From positions 186,001-250,000 of the forward strand of contig NZ_ML058624.1 of NCBI RefSeq assembly GCF_003635165.1: a stretch of 64,000 nucleotides of DNA, read 5' to 3'. This DNA comes from Burkholderia sp. Nafp2/4-1b. GTDB lineage: Bacteria > Pseudomonadota > Gammaproteobacteria > Burkholderiales > Burkholderiaceae. The notes beneath the pieces are model-generated. The model made no database searches, had not been told where the DNA came from, and saw only the letters and a list, made by a program, of their open reading frames with translations. The translations under genes and the position numbers were made by a program. This document shows, one piece after another, positions 36,447 to 47,888 of the stretch (position 1 is the stretch's first letter; every line of letters starts with the position of its first letter).

Positions 36447-38258
36447 TCAGAACGTCTCCCAATCGTCGCCGCCGGCGGCAGCCGCAACCGCCGCCTGTGC
36501 TGGCGCGGCGGAAGCGGCTACGGGTTTGCGAGCAGACGTAGCAATTGCCGTGCGCTTCGCCGGTGCCTCGCGAATGTCACGGGCGTCACGGGCGTCACGG
36601 GCGCCGGCCGATGCGCCCGATGCGGACGTCGTGACCGGCGCGGCAACCGGCGCGGGCATCGCACGCGGCGTTTGCCGCGCCGCAACGGCGGCGGCAGGCC
36701 GGCCGCCCGCTTCGTCGTCGATCCGGAACACCGACGTCGCTTCGCGCAGCCGCGCGGCCTGCTCGTCGAGCGATTGCGCGGCGGCCGCCGCTTCCTCGAC
36801 GAGCGCGGCGTTCTGCTGCGTGACTTCGTCCATCTGCGCGACCGCGCGCGCGACCTGGTCGATGCCGCCGCTCTGCTCTTCCGACGCGGCCGCGATTTCG
36901 CCCATGATGTCGGTCACGCGCTGCACTGCGCTGATCACATCGCTCATCGTGCGGCCGGCTTCGTCGACCAGCGTCGACCCGGTGCGGATGCGGTCCACCG
37001 ACGCGTCGATCAGCACCTTGATCTCCTTGGCCGCGCTCGACGAACGCTGCGCGAGGCTGCGCACCTCGCCCGCGACGACCGCGAACCCGCGCCCTTCCTC
37101 GCCGGCGCGCGCCGCCTCGACGGCCGCGTTCAGCGCCAGGATGTTGGTCTGGAACGCGATGCCCTCGATGATCGCGATGATGTCCGCGATCTTCGCGGAG
37201 CTGTCGTTGATCTCGCCCATCGTGCCGACCACCTGGCCGACCACCGTATTGCCCTTGTTTGCAATCTCCGATGCATTCGCGGCCAGCGAGCTTGCCTGCC
37301 GTGCATTGTCCGCGTTCTGCTTCACGGTGCCGGTCAGCTGCTCCATGCTCGACGCGGTTTCCTGCAGCGCCGAGGCCTGTTCTTCCGTGCGCGACGACAG
37401 GTCGATGTTGCCGGCGGCGATCTGCCGCGCCGCGGTCGCGATCGACTCGCTGCCGCCGCGTACCGTGCGCACCGTGTCGATCAGGCCGCGCTGCATCTTC
37501 GCGAGCCCGTCGAGGAGCTGGCCCATTTCGTCGCGCCGATGCACGACGACCGAGCGGCGCAGGTCGCCCGCGGCGATCGCGTCGAAATGCGCGAGCGCGT
37601 CCGCGAGCGGACGGCCGATCGCACGGCTCAACGTCAGCCATGACAGCACCGCGGCGATCAGGCCCGCTGCCAGCACGGCGATCGACAGCACCCGCAGCGT
37701 TTCATACACCGATTCCGCATGGTTGAAGGTCGCGTCGGCGTCGGTGAACTGGAAATTGCGCAGCGCTTCGCCCGCCGTCGCGAGATCGCTGTAGCGCGCC
37801 TGGAGTTCCTTGGCGCCCTCGCCGATGCGGTCATGGTCGCCCGTCGCCACCGTGCTGCCGAACGCGTCGCAACTGCGCTGCAGCACCTGTCGCTTCGCGG
37901 CGACGTCCTGCGCGAGCCGGTCTTCCGCCGGCCCGCGCGGCAGCGCAAGGTACTTCTGCCACCACGTGTCGGACTGCGCGCGCATCGCACGGCTGCGCTC
38001 CACCGCGGCGGCGGCGTCCGCCGTGCCGGCCAGCAGCGCGGCGCGATCGAGCGCCAGGCGCTCGCGCGCCGCATACATTTCTGCCATGGCCACGTTGACC
38101 GCGCTCGGCATCTGGTTCGTGAAAATATCGCGCGTCGCGTCGTTCGAGCGCGTCATCCCGTACACGCCGAGCACGCCGATCACCCCAAGCAGTACCGCGA
38201 GAAACGCCATCGTCAAACCGATGCGCGCACGTATCGTCAGGTTTCCGATCACCATCAT
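36447..38258 (-). CDS. Methyl-accepting chemotaxis protein with pentapeptide tether
   Basis: 603 aa (601-603 depending on which of two adjacent ATGs is used; AGGA favours the second). TM1 about 12-34, a four-helix periplasmic sensor (about 35-187), TM2 about 188-208, HAMP, then the signalling hairpin with the conserved tip FQTNILALNAAVEAARAGEEGRGFAVVA. An Ala/Pro-rich linker follows and the protein ends DWETF, matching the NWETF-type tether for CheR/CheB. Ligand unknown. A 3 x 9-bp repeat in the linker codes for RDARDARD-like residues. Confidence 0.92.
   Translation of the reverse strand: MMVIGNLTIRARIGLTMAFLAVLLGVIGVLGVYGMTRSNDATRDIFTNQMPSAVNVAMAEMYAARERLALDRAALLAGTADAAAAVERSRAMRAQSDTWWQKYLALPRGPAEDRLAQDVAAKRQVLQRSCDAFGSTVATGDHDRIGEGAKELQARYSDLATAGEALRNFQFTDADATFNHAESVYETLRVLSIAVLAAGLIAAVLSWLTLSRAIGRPLADALAHFDAIAAGDLRRSVVVHRRDEMGQLLDGLAKMQRGLIDTVRTVRGGSESIATAARQIAAGNIDLSSRTEEQASALQETASSMEQLTGTVKQNADNARQASSLAANASEIANKGNTVVGQVVGTMGEINDSSAKIADIIAIIEGIAFQTNILALNAAVEAARAGEEGRGFAVVAGEVRSLAQRSSSAAKEIKVLIDASVDRIRTGSTLVDEAGRTMSDVISAVQRVTDIMGEIAAASEEQSGGIDQVARAVAQMDEVTQQNAALVEEAAAAAQSLDEQAARLREATSVFRIDDEAGGRPAAAVAARQTPRAMPAPVAAPVTTSASGASAGARDARDARDIREAPAKRTAIATSARKPVAASAAPAQAAVAAAAGGDDWETF
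36576..36602. repeat. Three tandem copies of GTCACGGGC in the MCP linker
   Basis: Exact 9-bp unit repeated three times inside the coding sequence. Copy-number change would keep frame and only alter linker length. Confidence 0.8.
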
Positions 38259-38327
38259 TCTTCCTGTGTTGCGTCGTCATGGACGGGCCTGGCCCGTTTT
38301 TCGAAACAGTGTTTCGCTCCGATGTTT

Positions 38328-38353
38328 TTACGACCGCCTGCCGCGCAACTTGA
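38328..38353 (-). promoter_or_regulatory. Possible sigma-28 (FliA) promoter for the chemoreceptor
   Basis: On the minus strand TCAAGTT (38353-38347) is followed after 11 nt by GGTCGTAA (38335-38328). This resembles the flagellar pattern TAAAGTTT-N11-GCCGATAA; the -35 is good, the -10 only partial. The leader would be about 65 nt. Confidence 0.4.
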
Positions 38354-38532
38354 TGGTATTGACAACAATTTTTCAGCGATTCCCCAGTTCATTGCAGATC
38401 ATTGAATAATGGGGGCGAAACGATCCGGCCCGCCGGTATAAAGGCGGCCGCAAGCATCGTTTGCGGGCCATTGAGGGTGCGGTCGCCGGCCGCCTGCTGG
38501 CGCAGGTGCCGGCCGCGATGGATGATCCAGCC

Positions 38533-39462
38533 CTATCGGGCCAGTTCGGCGAGCGTGGGAATCGACGGCTGCGCGCCGGCGCGCGTGACCGATAGTGCCG
38601 CTGCGCGTTGCGCGAAGCGGATCGCGGTGTCGACGTCCTCGCCGGCCGCGAGCCGCGCGGCGAAACCGCCGATGAAGGTATCGCCGGCCGCGGTCGTGTC
38701 GACCGCCTGCACGACGGGCGCCGGATAGTGGCGCGCGGCGCCGTCGGCCGCGAGCGCGAGCACGCCGCGTGCGCCGAGCGTGATCAGCACGTTGCGCGCG
38801 CCGGCCGCCTGCAGCGCGCGTGCCGCGGCTTCCGCGTCGGCCGGGTCGCGCACCGGCAGGCCGGTGAGCGCGGCCGCCTCGACCTCGTTCGGGATCAGGT
38901 AATCGACGAGCGGCAGCCAGCCGTCCGGCAGCGGCGCCACTGCCGGCGCCGGATTGAGCACCACGGTGCGGCCGAGCCGCCGCCCGGCCGACAGCGCCGC
39001 GAATACGGCGTCCGGCGGCGTCTCGAGCTGGCAGATCAGCACGTCGGTCGCGGCGAGCGCCGCGTCGTGCTGCGCCACCGTTGCGGCCGTGACTTCGCCG
39101 TTGCCGCCCGCGACGATCACGATCGTGTTCTGGCTCGCATCGTCGACGACGATCAGCGCGACGCCGGTCGACGCCGCCGCGCTGGTCGCGAGTCGCGAGC
39201 AATCGATCCCTTCGGCCGCGAGGCCGGCGCGCAGCGCGGTGCCGTGCGCATCCGCGCCGACGCAGCCGATCATCGTGACCTGGGCGCCGAGCCGCGCGGC
39301 CGCGACCGCCTGATTGCCGCCCTTGCCGCCCGCCGCCTGCGCGTACGCGTGGCCGGCGAGCGTTTCGCCCGGCACCGGCAGCCGCGGCGCCCGCACGACG
39401 AGATCCATGTTGAGGCTGCCGACCACCGTCACGCGGCCGGCGCCTGCGTTGCGCGCCGTCAT
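38533..39462 (-). CDS. rbsK: Ribokinase (PfkB family)
   Basis: 309 aa. Substrate motif GGKGGNQA and the C-terminal anion-hole signature DTTAAGDTFIGG are intact. It makes ribose 5-phosphate from imported ribose. ATG 39462 overlaps the stop of the regulator gene (ATGA). Last gene of the operon. Confidence 0.92.
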   Translation of the reverse strand: MTARNAGAGRVTVVGSLNMDLVVRAPRLPVPGETLAGHAYAQAAGGKGGNQAVAAARLGAQVTMIGCVGADAHGTALRAGLAAEGIDCSRLATSAAASTGVALIVVDDASQNTIVIVAGGNGEVTAATVAQHDAALAATDVLICQLETPPDAVFAALSAGRRLGRTVVLNPAPAVAPLPDGWLPLVDYLIPNEVEAAALTGLPVRDPADAEAAARALQAAGARNVLITLGARGVLALAADGAARHYPAPVVQAVDTTAAGDTFIGGFAARLAAGEDVDTAIRFAQRAAALSVTRAGAQPSIPTLAELAR

Positions 39463-40490
39463 GGGCGACCGCCCGGCACACCCGGTTCGCGATAGACCGC
39501 CGTCGATTCGCGCAGCACCAGACGCGGCGACACGACGCGGCGGCGGCTCGGCGCGGCCGTCGAGCCGCCGCCGATCCGCTCGATCAGCGTCTGCGCGGCC
39601 ATTTCGCCGAGCGCGCGCACCGACTGGCCGACCGTCGATAGCGCCGGATACGTGTAGCGCGAGAATTCGATGTCGTCGAAGCCGATGATCGAGCAGTCGT
39701 CCGGCACGCGCAAGCCGCGCTCGGCCGCCGCGCGCAGCGCGCCGACGCCCATCAGGTCGTTGCCGGCGAAAATCGCGCTCGGGTGCACCGACTCGAACAG
39801 CCGCGACGCCGCGTGATAGCCGCCGAGGCACGAGAAATCGCTTTCCGCGATCGCGCCCGGCACGATGTCGATCCCGCGCTCGGCCATCGCGCGGATGAAG
39901 CCGTGCACGCGCATCGCGCTGACGGCCGTATCGGTCGGCCCGGTGATGCAGCCGATCTTCGCGTGCCCGAGTTCGAGCAGGTGACGCGTCGCAAGGTAGG
40001 CGCCGCGTTCGTGGTCGATCTGTACGAGGTCGGCCGCGAGCCCTTCGATGTTGCGGTCGACGACGACGAGCGGCGCGTGCGCGTCCGCGAGCGTCTGCGC
40101 GAGCACCGCGTCCTCGCCGGCCGACGCGACGATCAGCCCGTCGATGCGCTTTTCCTGCAGCACGCGCAGGTAATTGCGCTGCTTCACGGGATCGTCGTCC
40201 GAGTTGCAGAAGAACACGCAATAGCCGTTGGCCGCGCATTGATCCTCGATGCCGCGTGCGAGTTCCGCGAAGTACGGATTCGTGCTGTTCGGCACGACGA
40301 GGCCGATCGTCGCCGTCGAGCGTGCCTTCAGCGAGCGCGCCACGGCCGATGGCACGTAGTTCAGCTCGCGGATCGCGCCCTCGACCTTCGCACGCACATC
40401 CGCGGACACCGGCCGCGAATTGTTCACCACGTGCGAGACGGTCGTAAACGACACGCCCGCCATGGCCGCCACATCCTTGATCGTCGCCAT
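39459..40490 (-). CDS. rbsR: LacI-family ribose operon regulator
   Basis: 343 aa. N-terminal helix-turn-helix MATIKDVAAMAGVSFTTVSHVVN and hinge helix VARSLKARS, then a periplasmic-binding-protein-like ligand domain. The gene lies inside the operon it probably controls, between rbsC and rbsK. A LacI-type palindrome sits in front of rbsB. Confidence 0.9.
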   Translation of the reverse strand: MATIKDVAAMAGVSFTTVSHVVNNSRPVSADVRAKVEGAIRELNYVPSAVARSLKARSTATIGLVVPNSTNPYFAELARGIEDQCAANGYCVFFCNSDDDPVKQRNYLRVLQEKRIDGLIVASAGEDAVLAQTLADAHAPLVVVDRNIEGLAADLVQIDHERGAYLATRHLLELGHAKIGCITGPTDTAVSAMRVHGFIRAMAERGIDIVPGAIAESDFSCLGGYHAASRLFESVHPSAIFAGNDLMGVGALRAAAERGLRVPDDCSIIGFDDIEFSRYTYPALSTVGQSVRALGEMAAQTLIERIGGGSTAAPSRRRVVSPRLVLRESTAVYREPGVPGGRP

Positions 40491-40524
40491 TTCCCGTTCT
40501 CTCTGGTCTGCTTTCTGTGTAGTT

Positions 40525-41540
40525 CTACCGGGCGCGGGCGCGCCGGCTGCGATACGTATCGAGCACGACCGCCACCACGATCACCGCCCCGGTGATGATC
40601 CGTTTGGTCGGCTCGTTCGCGCCGATCTGCGCGAGCCCGGCGGCCAGCACCGAGATGATCAACACGCCGAAAAACGTGCTGATCACCGAGCCGCGCCCGC
40701 CCATCAGGCTCGTGCCGCCGATCACGACGGCTGCGATCACCTGCAGTTCGAGGCCCACGCCCGCGTTCGGGTCGGCGGCCTCGAGCCGCGAAATCTGGAA
40801 CAGCGACGCGAGCCCCGCGAGCGCGCCCATCAGTGCGAATACGAGGATTTTATACGGCCTCGGGTTAACCCCGGCAAGCCGCACGGCCTCCTCATTCGTG
40901 CCGATCCCGACGAGATAGCGCCCGAACACGGTCCGCGTGAGCACGAACTGCGCGGCGATCATCACCGCGACCGCGATCAGGAACGCCGGCGAGATGCCGA
41001 GCGCGATCGGATTCGACAGAAAATCGAACGCGTCGCCGATATAGGCCGTGCGCGAATTCGTCAGCTGGTACGCGACGCCGCGCGCGGCCTCCAGCACGCC
41101 GAGCGACACGATGAACGACGGGATCCGCCAGCCGACCGTGATAGCGCCCGTCAACGAGCCGGTCACGGTCGCGACCGCGATCCCGATCAGCGCGGCCGGC
41201 AGCGGCCCCCACTGCCATTTCAGCGCGGCCACGCTGACCATCGACGCCGCCAGCGCGAGCACCGAGCCGACCGACAGGTCGATGCCGGCGATGATTAGCA
41301 CGAAGGTCATCCCCACCGACATCACGACGAGATCGGGGATCTGGTTTGCGATCGTACTGAACGTATCGTAGGTCAGGAAGTGCGAGCTCAGCGTCGAGAA
41401 CAGCACGATCATCGCGGCGAGCGCGCCGGCCAGCCCGAGATAGTTCGACACGCCGAGCCGCGTGCCGGACAGCGTGCGCGCGCGGCGCCCCGTCACGGTG
41501 TCTTGCGCGCCTGCGTCGCTCGGGGAAACGGGAGGCTGGG

Positions 41541-41544
<4 letters not shown>
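40525..41544 (-). CDS. rbsC: Ribose ABC transporter permease
   Basis: 339 aa. RbsC/BPD_transp_2 membrane protein with GITVGWRIPSF-like and GTSLMGGRGSV segments; about eight to ten hydrophobic helices. The ATG at 41544 overlaps the rbsA stop. Confidence 0.92.
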
Positions 41545-43154
<1,610 letters not shown>

Positions 43155-43266
43155 CGCGATCCTGGTTGCGGCCGCGCGCACGCGGCGCGCGGGTATGACG
43201 CTCACAAGTGCATTCGCATGCAGTGGCCGTGATCGCGCTCACTCCGTATAACGGCCACCGGCCCCG

Positions 43267-43288
43267 ATTCTTGAGGCATTCTTGAGGC
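43267..43288. repeat. Tandem 11-bp direct repeat in the rbsB-rbsA gap
   Basis: ATTCTTGAGGC occurs twice in direct succession, between the two genes. No role is visible. Confidence 0.7.
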
Positions 43289-43310
43289 CGGCGGCCGCGA
43301 CGGGGCGGCG

Positions 43311-44261
43311 TTACTTCGTCACGAGATCCACCGGCGTCTCGACCACGCCCGACATGTCGGCCTGCTTGCGATGCTCGGCGATCGCCTTGAGCGCCGTGTC
43401 GATGCCGAACACGGCCTGCTTCGCCGCGTACTGATCGGCGGTCGCGAGCACGCGGCCATCCTTCAGCATCGGCTTGATCGCGTTGATGTTGTCGTAGCCG
43501 ACCACGAATACTTTGCCCTGCTTGCCTGCCGCGCGCACGGCCGATACGGCGCCGACCGCCATGTTGTCGTTGCCGCACAGCAGCGCGCGCAGGTTCGGGT
43601 ATTCGTTCAGCATCGCGGACGCGACCGCGTTGCCCTTGTCGATTTCCCATTCGCCCGACTGCACCGACACGACCTTCATCCCGCCTGCCTTCATCGCATC
43701 CTGGAAGCCGGCCGTGCGCTGCTGCGCGTTGGTCGTCGTCGACACGCCTTCGAGGATGCCGACCTGGTCGCCCGCCTTCAGCCGCTTCGCGAGGTAGTCG
43801 CCGATCTTGCGCGCGCCCTTGCGGTTATCGGGGCCGACGAACGGCACGTTCAGGTTCTTCGACTTCAGCACGTCGGGGTCGAGCCGATTGTCGATGTTCA
43901 CGACGATGATGCCCGCGTCGACCGCCTTCTTCACGACCGGCACGAGCGCCTTCGAATCGGCCGGCGCGAGCACGATCGCATCGACCTTCGACACGATCAT
44001 CTGCTCGACGATGCGAATCTGGTTCGCGGTGTCGGTCTCGTCCTTGATGCCGTTCGTGATCAGGTCGAACTGGCCGGCGTTGTGCTTCTGGTATTCCTTC
44101 GCGCCGGTTTCCATCGTCAGGAAGAACTCGTTGGCGAGCGACTTCATCACGAGCGCGACCTTCGGCTTGGCCGTAGACTGCGCATGGACGGCCGGGGCGG
44201 CAGCGACCGCGACGGCGGCAAGCGCGGCGGTCAGGAAGCGACGGCGAAAGCGGACATTCAT
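43311..44261 (-). CDS. rbsB: Ribose/sugar periplasmic binding protein
   Basis: 316 aa. Signal peptide (FLTAALAAVAVAAAPAVHA) and a type 1 periplasmic-binding fold: KVALVMKSLANEFF, VDAIVLAPADSKAL, VGYDNINAIKPM. Most similar to ribose-binding proteins; other pentoses are possible. ATG 44261 has GGAG six nt ahead. First gene of the operon. Confidence 0.88.
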   Translation of the reverse strand: MNVRFRRRFLTAALAAVAVAAAPAVHAQSTAKPKVALVMKSLANEFFLTMETGAKEYQKHNAGQFDLITNGIKDETDTANQIRIVEQMIVSKVDAIVLAPADSKALVPVVKKAVDAGIIVVNIDNRLDPDVLKSKNLNVPFVGPDNRKGARKIGDYLAKRLKAGDQVGILEGVSTTTNAQQRTAGFQDAMKAGGMKVVSVQSGEWEIDKGNAVASAMLNEYPNLRALLCGNDNMAVGAVSAVRAAGKQGKVFVVGYDNINAIKPMLKDGRVLATADQYAAKQAVFGIDTALKAIAEHRKQADMSGVVETPVDLVTK

Positions 44262-44313
44262 ACACATCTCCTGGCGACTGGCCCGACGGGGCCGGATTGT
44301 TGTTTTAATGTGA

Positions 44314-44325
44314 GCAAACGTTTGC
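44314..44325. promoter_or_regulatory. LacI-family operator upstream of rbsB
   Basis: GCAAACGTTTGC is a perfect 12-bp palindrome with the central CG typical of LacI/PurR/RbsR sites, 53 nt before the rbsB ATG. Confidence 0.7.
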
Positions 44326-44574
44326 GCCACACTACCCGAGCATTGGCCATCGATGCTGCTTGTCGGTACCACGGAATGGAAGCGAGGCAGACGGCCGACT
44401 GCCTGGCGCGTGCTGTCGTCGACGCGCCACCGCCGGCGAGGGCGCCGGCGGAGTGAAGGCTATGCTGTACCGTTTCGGTGCGACGCGCAACCCGTCTGAT
44501 CAATATTTAAGGGTTTATTCGGAGCACACGATTGCGCGTGTCGATTGCGGCGCGTTACGGCGTGCGGGTGTGCG

Positions 44575-44769
44575 TCATGCCGGGTTGCGCGGCGCGGCTT
44601 CGTCGCGATCATCCGCCGGTGGCTCGCCGAAGCGATACATCGTCGCAACGACGTATTCGAATCCGCCGCCTTTGTTTTTCTGTGAATTGGCGAATACGTG
44701 ATGGGCGCCTTTGGCGGCAGCCCGATATTCCGCGGCGGCGTCGATCGAAGCTTCGACGCGCCGGCACAC
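44575..44769 (-). CDS. Possible small hypothetical protein
   Basis: 64 codons from a GTG. The peptide (for example AEYRAAAKGAHHVFANSQ and GGFEYVVATMYRFGEPP) has natural-looking composition and mostly G/C third positions, unlike overlapping frames. No ribosome site, family or partner is recognised. It lies alone between cysB and rbsB; the rest of 44262-44860 holds only the rbs control region. Confidence 0.3.
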   Translation of the reverse strand: MCRRVEASIDAAAEYRAAAKGAHHVFANSQKNKGGGFEYVVATMYRFGEPPADDRDEAAPRNPA

Positions 44770-44860
44770 GATGACGGCACGAAGCCGGGTGTCACGATGT
44801 GCCGTTGCGGCACGTCCGGCGGCCGGCGTATGCCGCGCCGCCGGAGCGTCACCGTGGAAC

Positions 44861-45787
44861 TCAGACCGCTTCGCGCAGCAGCCCCGCGATTTCCGCTTCG
44901 TTCAGGTGCGGCGCGAACATCTCGATCAGCCGGTACGCATACGCGCGCAGGAACGCACCCTTGCGCAACCCGACGCGCGTCGTGCTCGCCTCGAACAGAT
45001 GCTGTGTGTCGAGCGCGACGAGGCCGGTGTCACGCTGCGGATCGAACGCCATCGCCGCGACGACGCCGATCCCCATCCCGAGTTCGACGTAGGTCTTGAT
45101 CACGTCCGCGTCGATCGCGGTCAGCACGACGTCGGGCACCGCGCCGGCCTGCGTGAACGCCTGGTCGATGTGCGAGCGGCCCGTGAAGTCCTGGTCGTAC
45201 GTGATGATCGGGTACTCGGCGATTTCCTCGAGCGTCAGGTTCTCGCGGCCGACGAGCGGATGTCCCTTCGGCACGACGACCGTGTGGTGCCACGAATAGC
45301 ACGGGAACGTGACGATGTCCGGATAGCGATCGAGCGCCTCGGTCGAGATGCCGAGATCGGCTTCGCCGTTCAGGATCATCTGCGCGATCTGCTGCGGGCT
45401 GCCCTGGCGCAGCGCGAGATGCACCTTCGGGAACACTTCGGTGAACTGGCGGATCACCTTCGGCAGCGCGTAGCGCGCCTGCGTGTGGGTCGTCGCGACG
45501 ACGAGGTGGCCGCTGTCCTGGTCCGCGAACTGGCGCGCGACGCGGCGCAGGTTCTCCGCATCGAGCAGCATCCGCTCGATCAGCTGGTGCACGGCCTTGC
45601 CCGGCTCCGTGAGCCCGGTGAGCCGCTTGCCGCGCCGGATGAAGATGTCGACGCCCAGTTCGTCCTCGAGATCCTTGATCTGCTTCGACACGCCGGACTG
45701 CGACGTGTACAGCACGTTCGCGACTTCCGTCAGGTTCATGTTCTGGCGCACGGCTTCACGCACGAAACGCAATTGCTGGAAATTCAT
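44861..45787 (-). CDS. cysB: CysB-type LysR transcriptional activator
   Basis: 308 aa. Starts MNFQQLRFVREAVRQNMNLTEVANVLYTSQSGVSKQI-like, the diagnostic CysB/Cbl N-terminus, and continues with the sulfate/acetylserine-binding core (TTHTQARYALP, TYDQDFTGRSHID). It activates sulfur assimilation genes. Last in sbp-cysTWA-cysB order; the position favours CysB over the related SsuR. Confidence 0.9.
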   Translation of the reverse strand: MNFQQLRFVREAVRQNMNLTEVANVLYTSQSGVSKQIKDLEDELGVDIFIRRGKRLTGLTEPGKAVHQLIERMLLDAENLRRVARQFADQDSGHLVVATTHTQARYALPKVIRQFTEVFPKVHLALRQGSPQQIAQMILNGEADLGISTEALDRYPDIVTFPCYSWHHTVVVPKGHPLVGRENLTLEEIAEYPIITYDQDFTGRSHIDQAFTQAGAVPDVVLTAIDADVIKTYVELGMGIGVVAAMAFDPQRDTGLVALDTQHLFEASTTRVGLRKGAFLRAYAYRLIEMFAPHLNEAEIAGLLREAV

Positions 45788-45868
45788 GGGTTTGCCTCTT
45801 AGGCTGTCGTTGTTCGAATGTCGATTCGGGGCGATGTCCGCCCTCTTCTCTTTGGCCCGGTTCCGGTG

Positions 45869-46927
45869 TCAGTGTGCGGGAAAGACGCGCACTGCGCGCG
45901 GCACCGCCGTCGCGCCATCGCCCACCTGCAACGCGAGCGCGCGCCACGCGTCGCGATCGAGTTCCGCTTCGAGCGCGCCACCCGTGCGCGCCTCGAGCTC
46001 GACCCGCACCGAACCGCCGAGCGGGATCACGCGGCGCACGTCGACCGCGATGCCGTCGCGATGACCTTCGCCGGCCGGCCACAGCTGCAAGTCGTGCGGC
46101 CGCACGTACGCGTTCGCGGGGCCGGCGAAATCGGCATCGACCTCGATCGGCGCAGCCGCGCCCTGGGCGACGAAGCCGCGCCCGGCGACCGTGCCCGGCA
46201 GCCGGTTCGCCGCGCCGAGGAACTCGTACACGAACGCGCTTTGCGGATGATCGTAGACGTCCTGCGGGCTGCCGACCTGCTCCACGTGACCGCGGTTCAG
46301 CACGACGATGCGGTCGGCCACTTCCAGCGCCTCCTCCTGGTCGTGCGTGACGAAGATCGTCGAGATGTGCAGATCGTCGTGCAGGCGGCGCAGCCAGCCG
46401 CGCAGCTCCTTGCGCACCTTCGCGTCGAGCGCGCCGAACGGCTCGTCGAGCAGCAGCACCTTCGGTTCGACCGCCAGCGCGCGGGCCAGCGCGATCCGCT
46501 GGCGCTGGCCGCCCGACAGCTCGGACGGATAGCGCTGCGCGAGCCAGTCGAGCTGCACGAGCTTCAGCAGCTCATGCACCTTTTCGCGGATCACGGCTTC
46601 CGACGGCCGCTCGCGGCGCGGCTTCACGCGCAGCCCGAACGCGACGTTCTCGAACACGGTCATGTGGCGGAACAGCGCGTAATGCTGGAACACGAAGCCG
46701 ACCTGGCGCTCGCGCGCGCCGACCGACGCGACGTCGAGCCCCTGCAGCACGACCTGGCCGGCGTCCGCGTGCTCGAGGCCCGCGATCACGCGCAGCAGCG
46801 TGGTCTTGCCGCAGCCGGACGGCCCCAGCAGCGCGACGAGCTCGCCCGCCGGGAAGTCGAGCGACACGTTGTCGAGCGCGGTGAAATCGCCGAAGCGCTT
46901 CTGAAGATGACGGACGGTGATACCCAT
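45869..46927 (-). CDS. cysA: Sulfate/thiosulfate ABC transporter ATPase
   Basis: 352 aa. Walker A GPSGCGKTT, signature LSGGQRQRIALARAL, Walker B LLLDEPFGALD, then a C-terminal TOBE-like domain (about 240-352). ATG 46927 matches the CysA N-terminus (MGITVRHLQKRFG). It starts 13 nt after the cysW stop. Confidence 0.93.
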   Translation of the reverse strand: MGITVRHLQKRFGDFTALDNVSLDFPAGELVALLGPSGCGKTTLLRVIAGLEHADAGQVVLQGLDVASVGARERQVGFVFQHYALFRHMTVFENVAFGLRVKPRRERPSEAVIREKVHELLKLVQLDWLAQRYPSELSGGQRQRIALARALAVEPKVLLLDEPFGALDAKVRKELRGWLRRLHDDLHISTIFVTHDQEEALEVADRIVVLNRGHVEQVGSPQDVYDHPQSAFVYEFLGAANRLPGTVAGRGFVAQGAAAPIEVDADFAGPANAYVRPHDLQLWPAGEGHRDGIAVDVRRVIPLGGSVRVELEARTGGALEAELDRDAWRALALQVGDGATAVPRAVRVFPAH

Positions 46928-46940
46928 TCTGGTTGCCTCT

Positions 46941-47888
46941 TTACGATTTCGACGAATTGGCGGCGACGGGGCCGGCATGAGCGGGAACGTCATCGCGTGC
47001 GCCGGCCAGTTCGGCGGCAAGATGACGCTCGGCGAGCAGCTTCAGCGCGAGCGTGACGAGCGCGAGCAGCGCCAGCACCGACGCCACCGCGAAGGCCGCC
47101 GCGAAGTTGTATTCGTTGTACAGAATCTCGACGTGCAGCGGCATCGTGTCGGTCACGCCGCGGATGTGGCCGGACACGACCGACACCGCGCCGAACTCGC
47201 CCATCGCGCGCGCGTTGCACAGGATCACGCCGTACAGCAGGCCCCACTTCACGTTCGGCAGCGTCACGCGCCGGAAGATCTGCCAGCCCGACGCGCCGAG
47301 CACGCGCGCGGCCTCTTCCTCGTCGGTGCCCTGCGCCTGCATCAGCGGGATCAGCTCGCGCGCGACGAACGGGAACGTGACGAAGATCGTCGCGAGCACG
47401 ATGCCCGGCACCGCGAAGATGATCTGCACGTCGTGGGCCTGCAGCCACGGGCCGAACCAGCCCTGCGCGCCGAACAGCAGCACGTACACGAGGCCCGAGA
47501 TCACCGGCGACACCGAGAACGGCAGGTCGATCAGCGTGGTCAGCAACGCCTTGCCGCGGAATTCGAACTTCGCGATCGCCCACGACGCGCACACGCCGAA
47601 CACGAGATTCAGCGGCACCGCGATCACGGCGACGGTCAGCGTCAGCTTGATCGCCGACCACGCGTCGGGATCGGCGAGCGATTCGAGATAGAAGCCGACA
47701 CCCTTGCGCAGCGCCTCGAAGAACACCGCGGCGAGCGGCACGACGAGGAAGAACGCGAGGAACACCAGCGCGACGCCGATCAGCAGCCAGCGCACGGCGC
47801 GCGGCTCGCTGACGGGGTCGAGCTGCTTCGCGGCGCGCGTGCGCGCGGCGGACGGGTTGTTCAGCACGACGGTGGACTCCTGGCTCAT
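46941..47888 (-). CDS. cysW: Sulfate ABC transporter permease CysW
   Basis: 315 aa, about six hydrophobic helices, with coupling loop LGASGWQIFRRVTLPNVKWG and NARAMGEFGAVSVVSG. ATG 47888 overlaps the cysT TGA. Confidence 0.92.
   Translation of the reverse strand: MSQESTVVLNNPSAARTRAAKQLDPVSEPRAVRWLLIGVALVFLAFFLVVPLAAVFFEALRKGVGFYLESLADPDAWSAIKLTLTVAVIAVPLNLVFGVCASWAIAKFEFRGKALLTTLIDLPFSVSPVISGLVYVLLFGAQGWFGPWLQAHDVQIIFAVPGIVLATIFVTFPFVARELIPLMQAQGTDEEEAARVLGASGWQIFRRVTLPNVKWGLLYGVILCNARAMGEFGAVSVVSGHIRGVTDTMPLHVEILYNEYNFAAAFAVASVLALLALVTLALKLLAERHLAAELAGARDDVPAHAGPVAANSSKS

Noticed and set aside
36576..36602. Start of a CRISPR-like or VNTR array
   Set aside because: Only three 9-bp units without spacers, inside a coding linker.
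44711..45802. 363-codon plus-strand frame across cysB
   Set aside because: Antisense shadow; minus strand encodes an unmistakable CysB.
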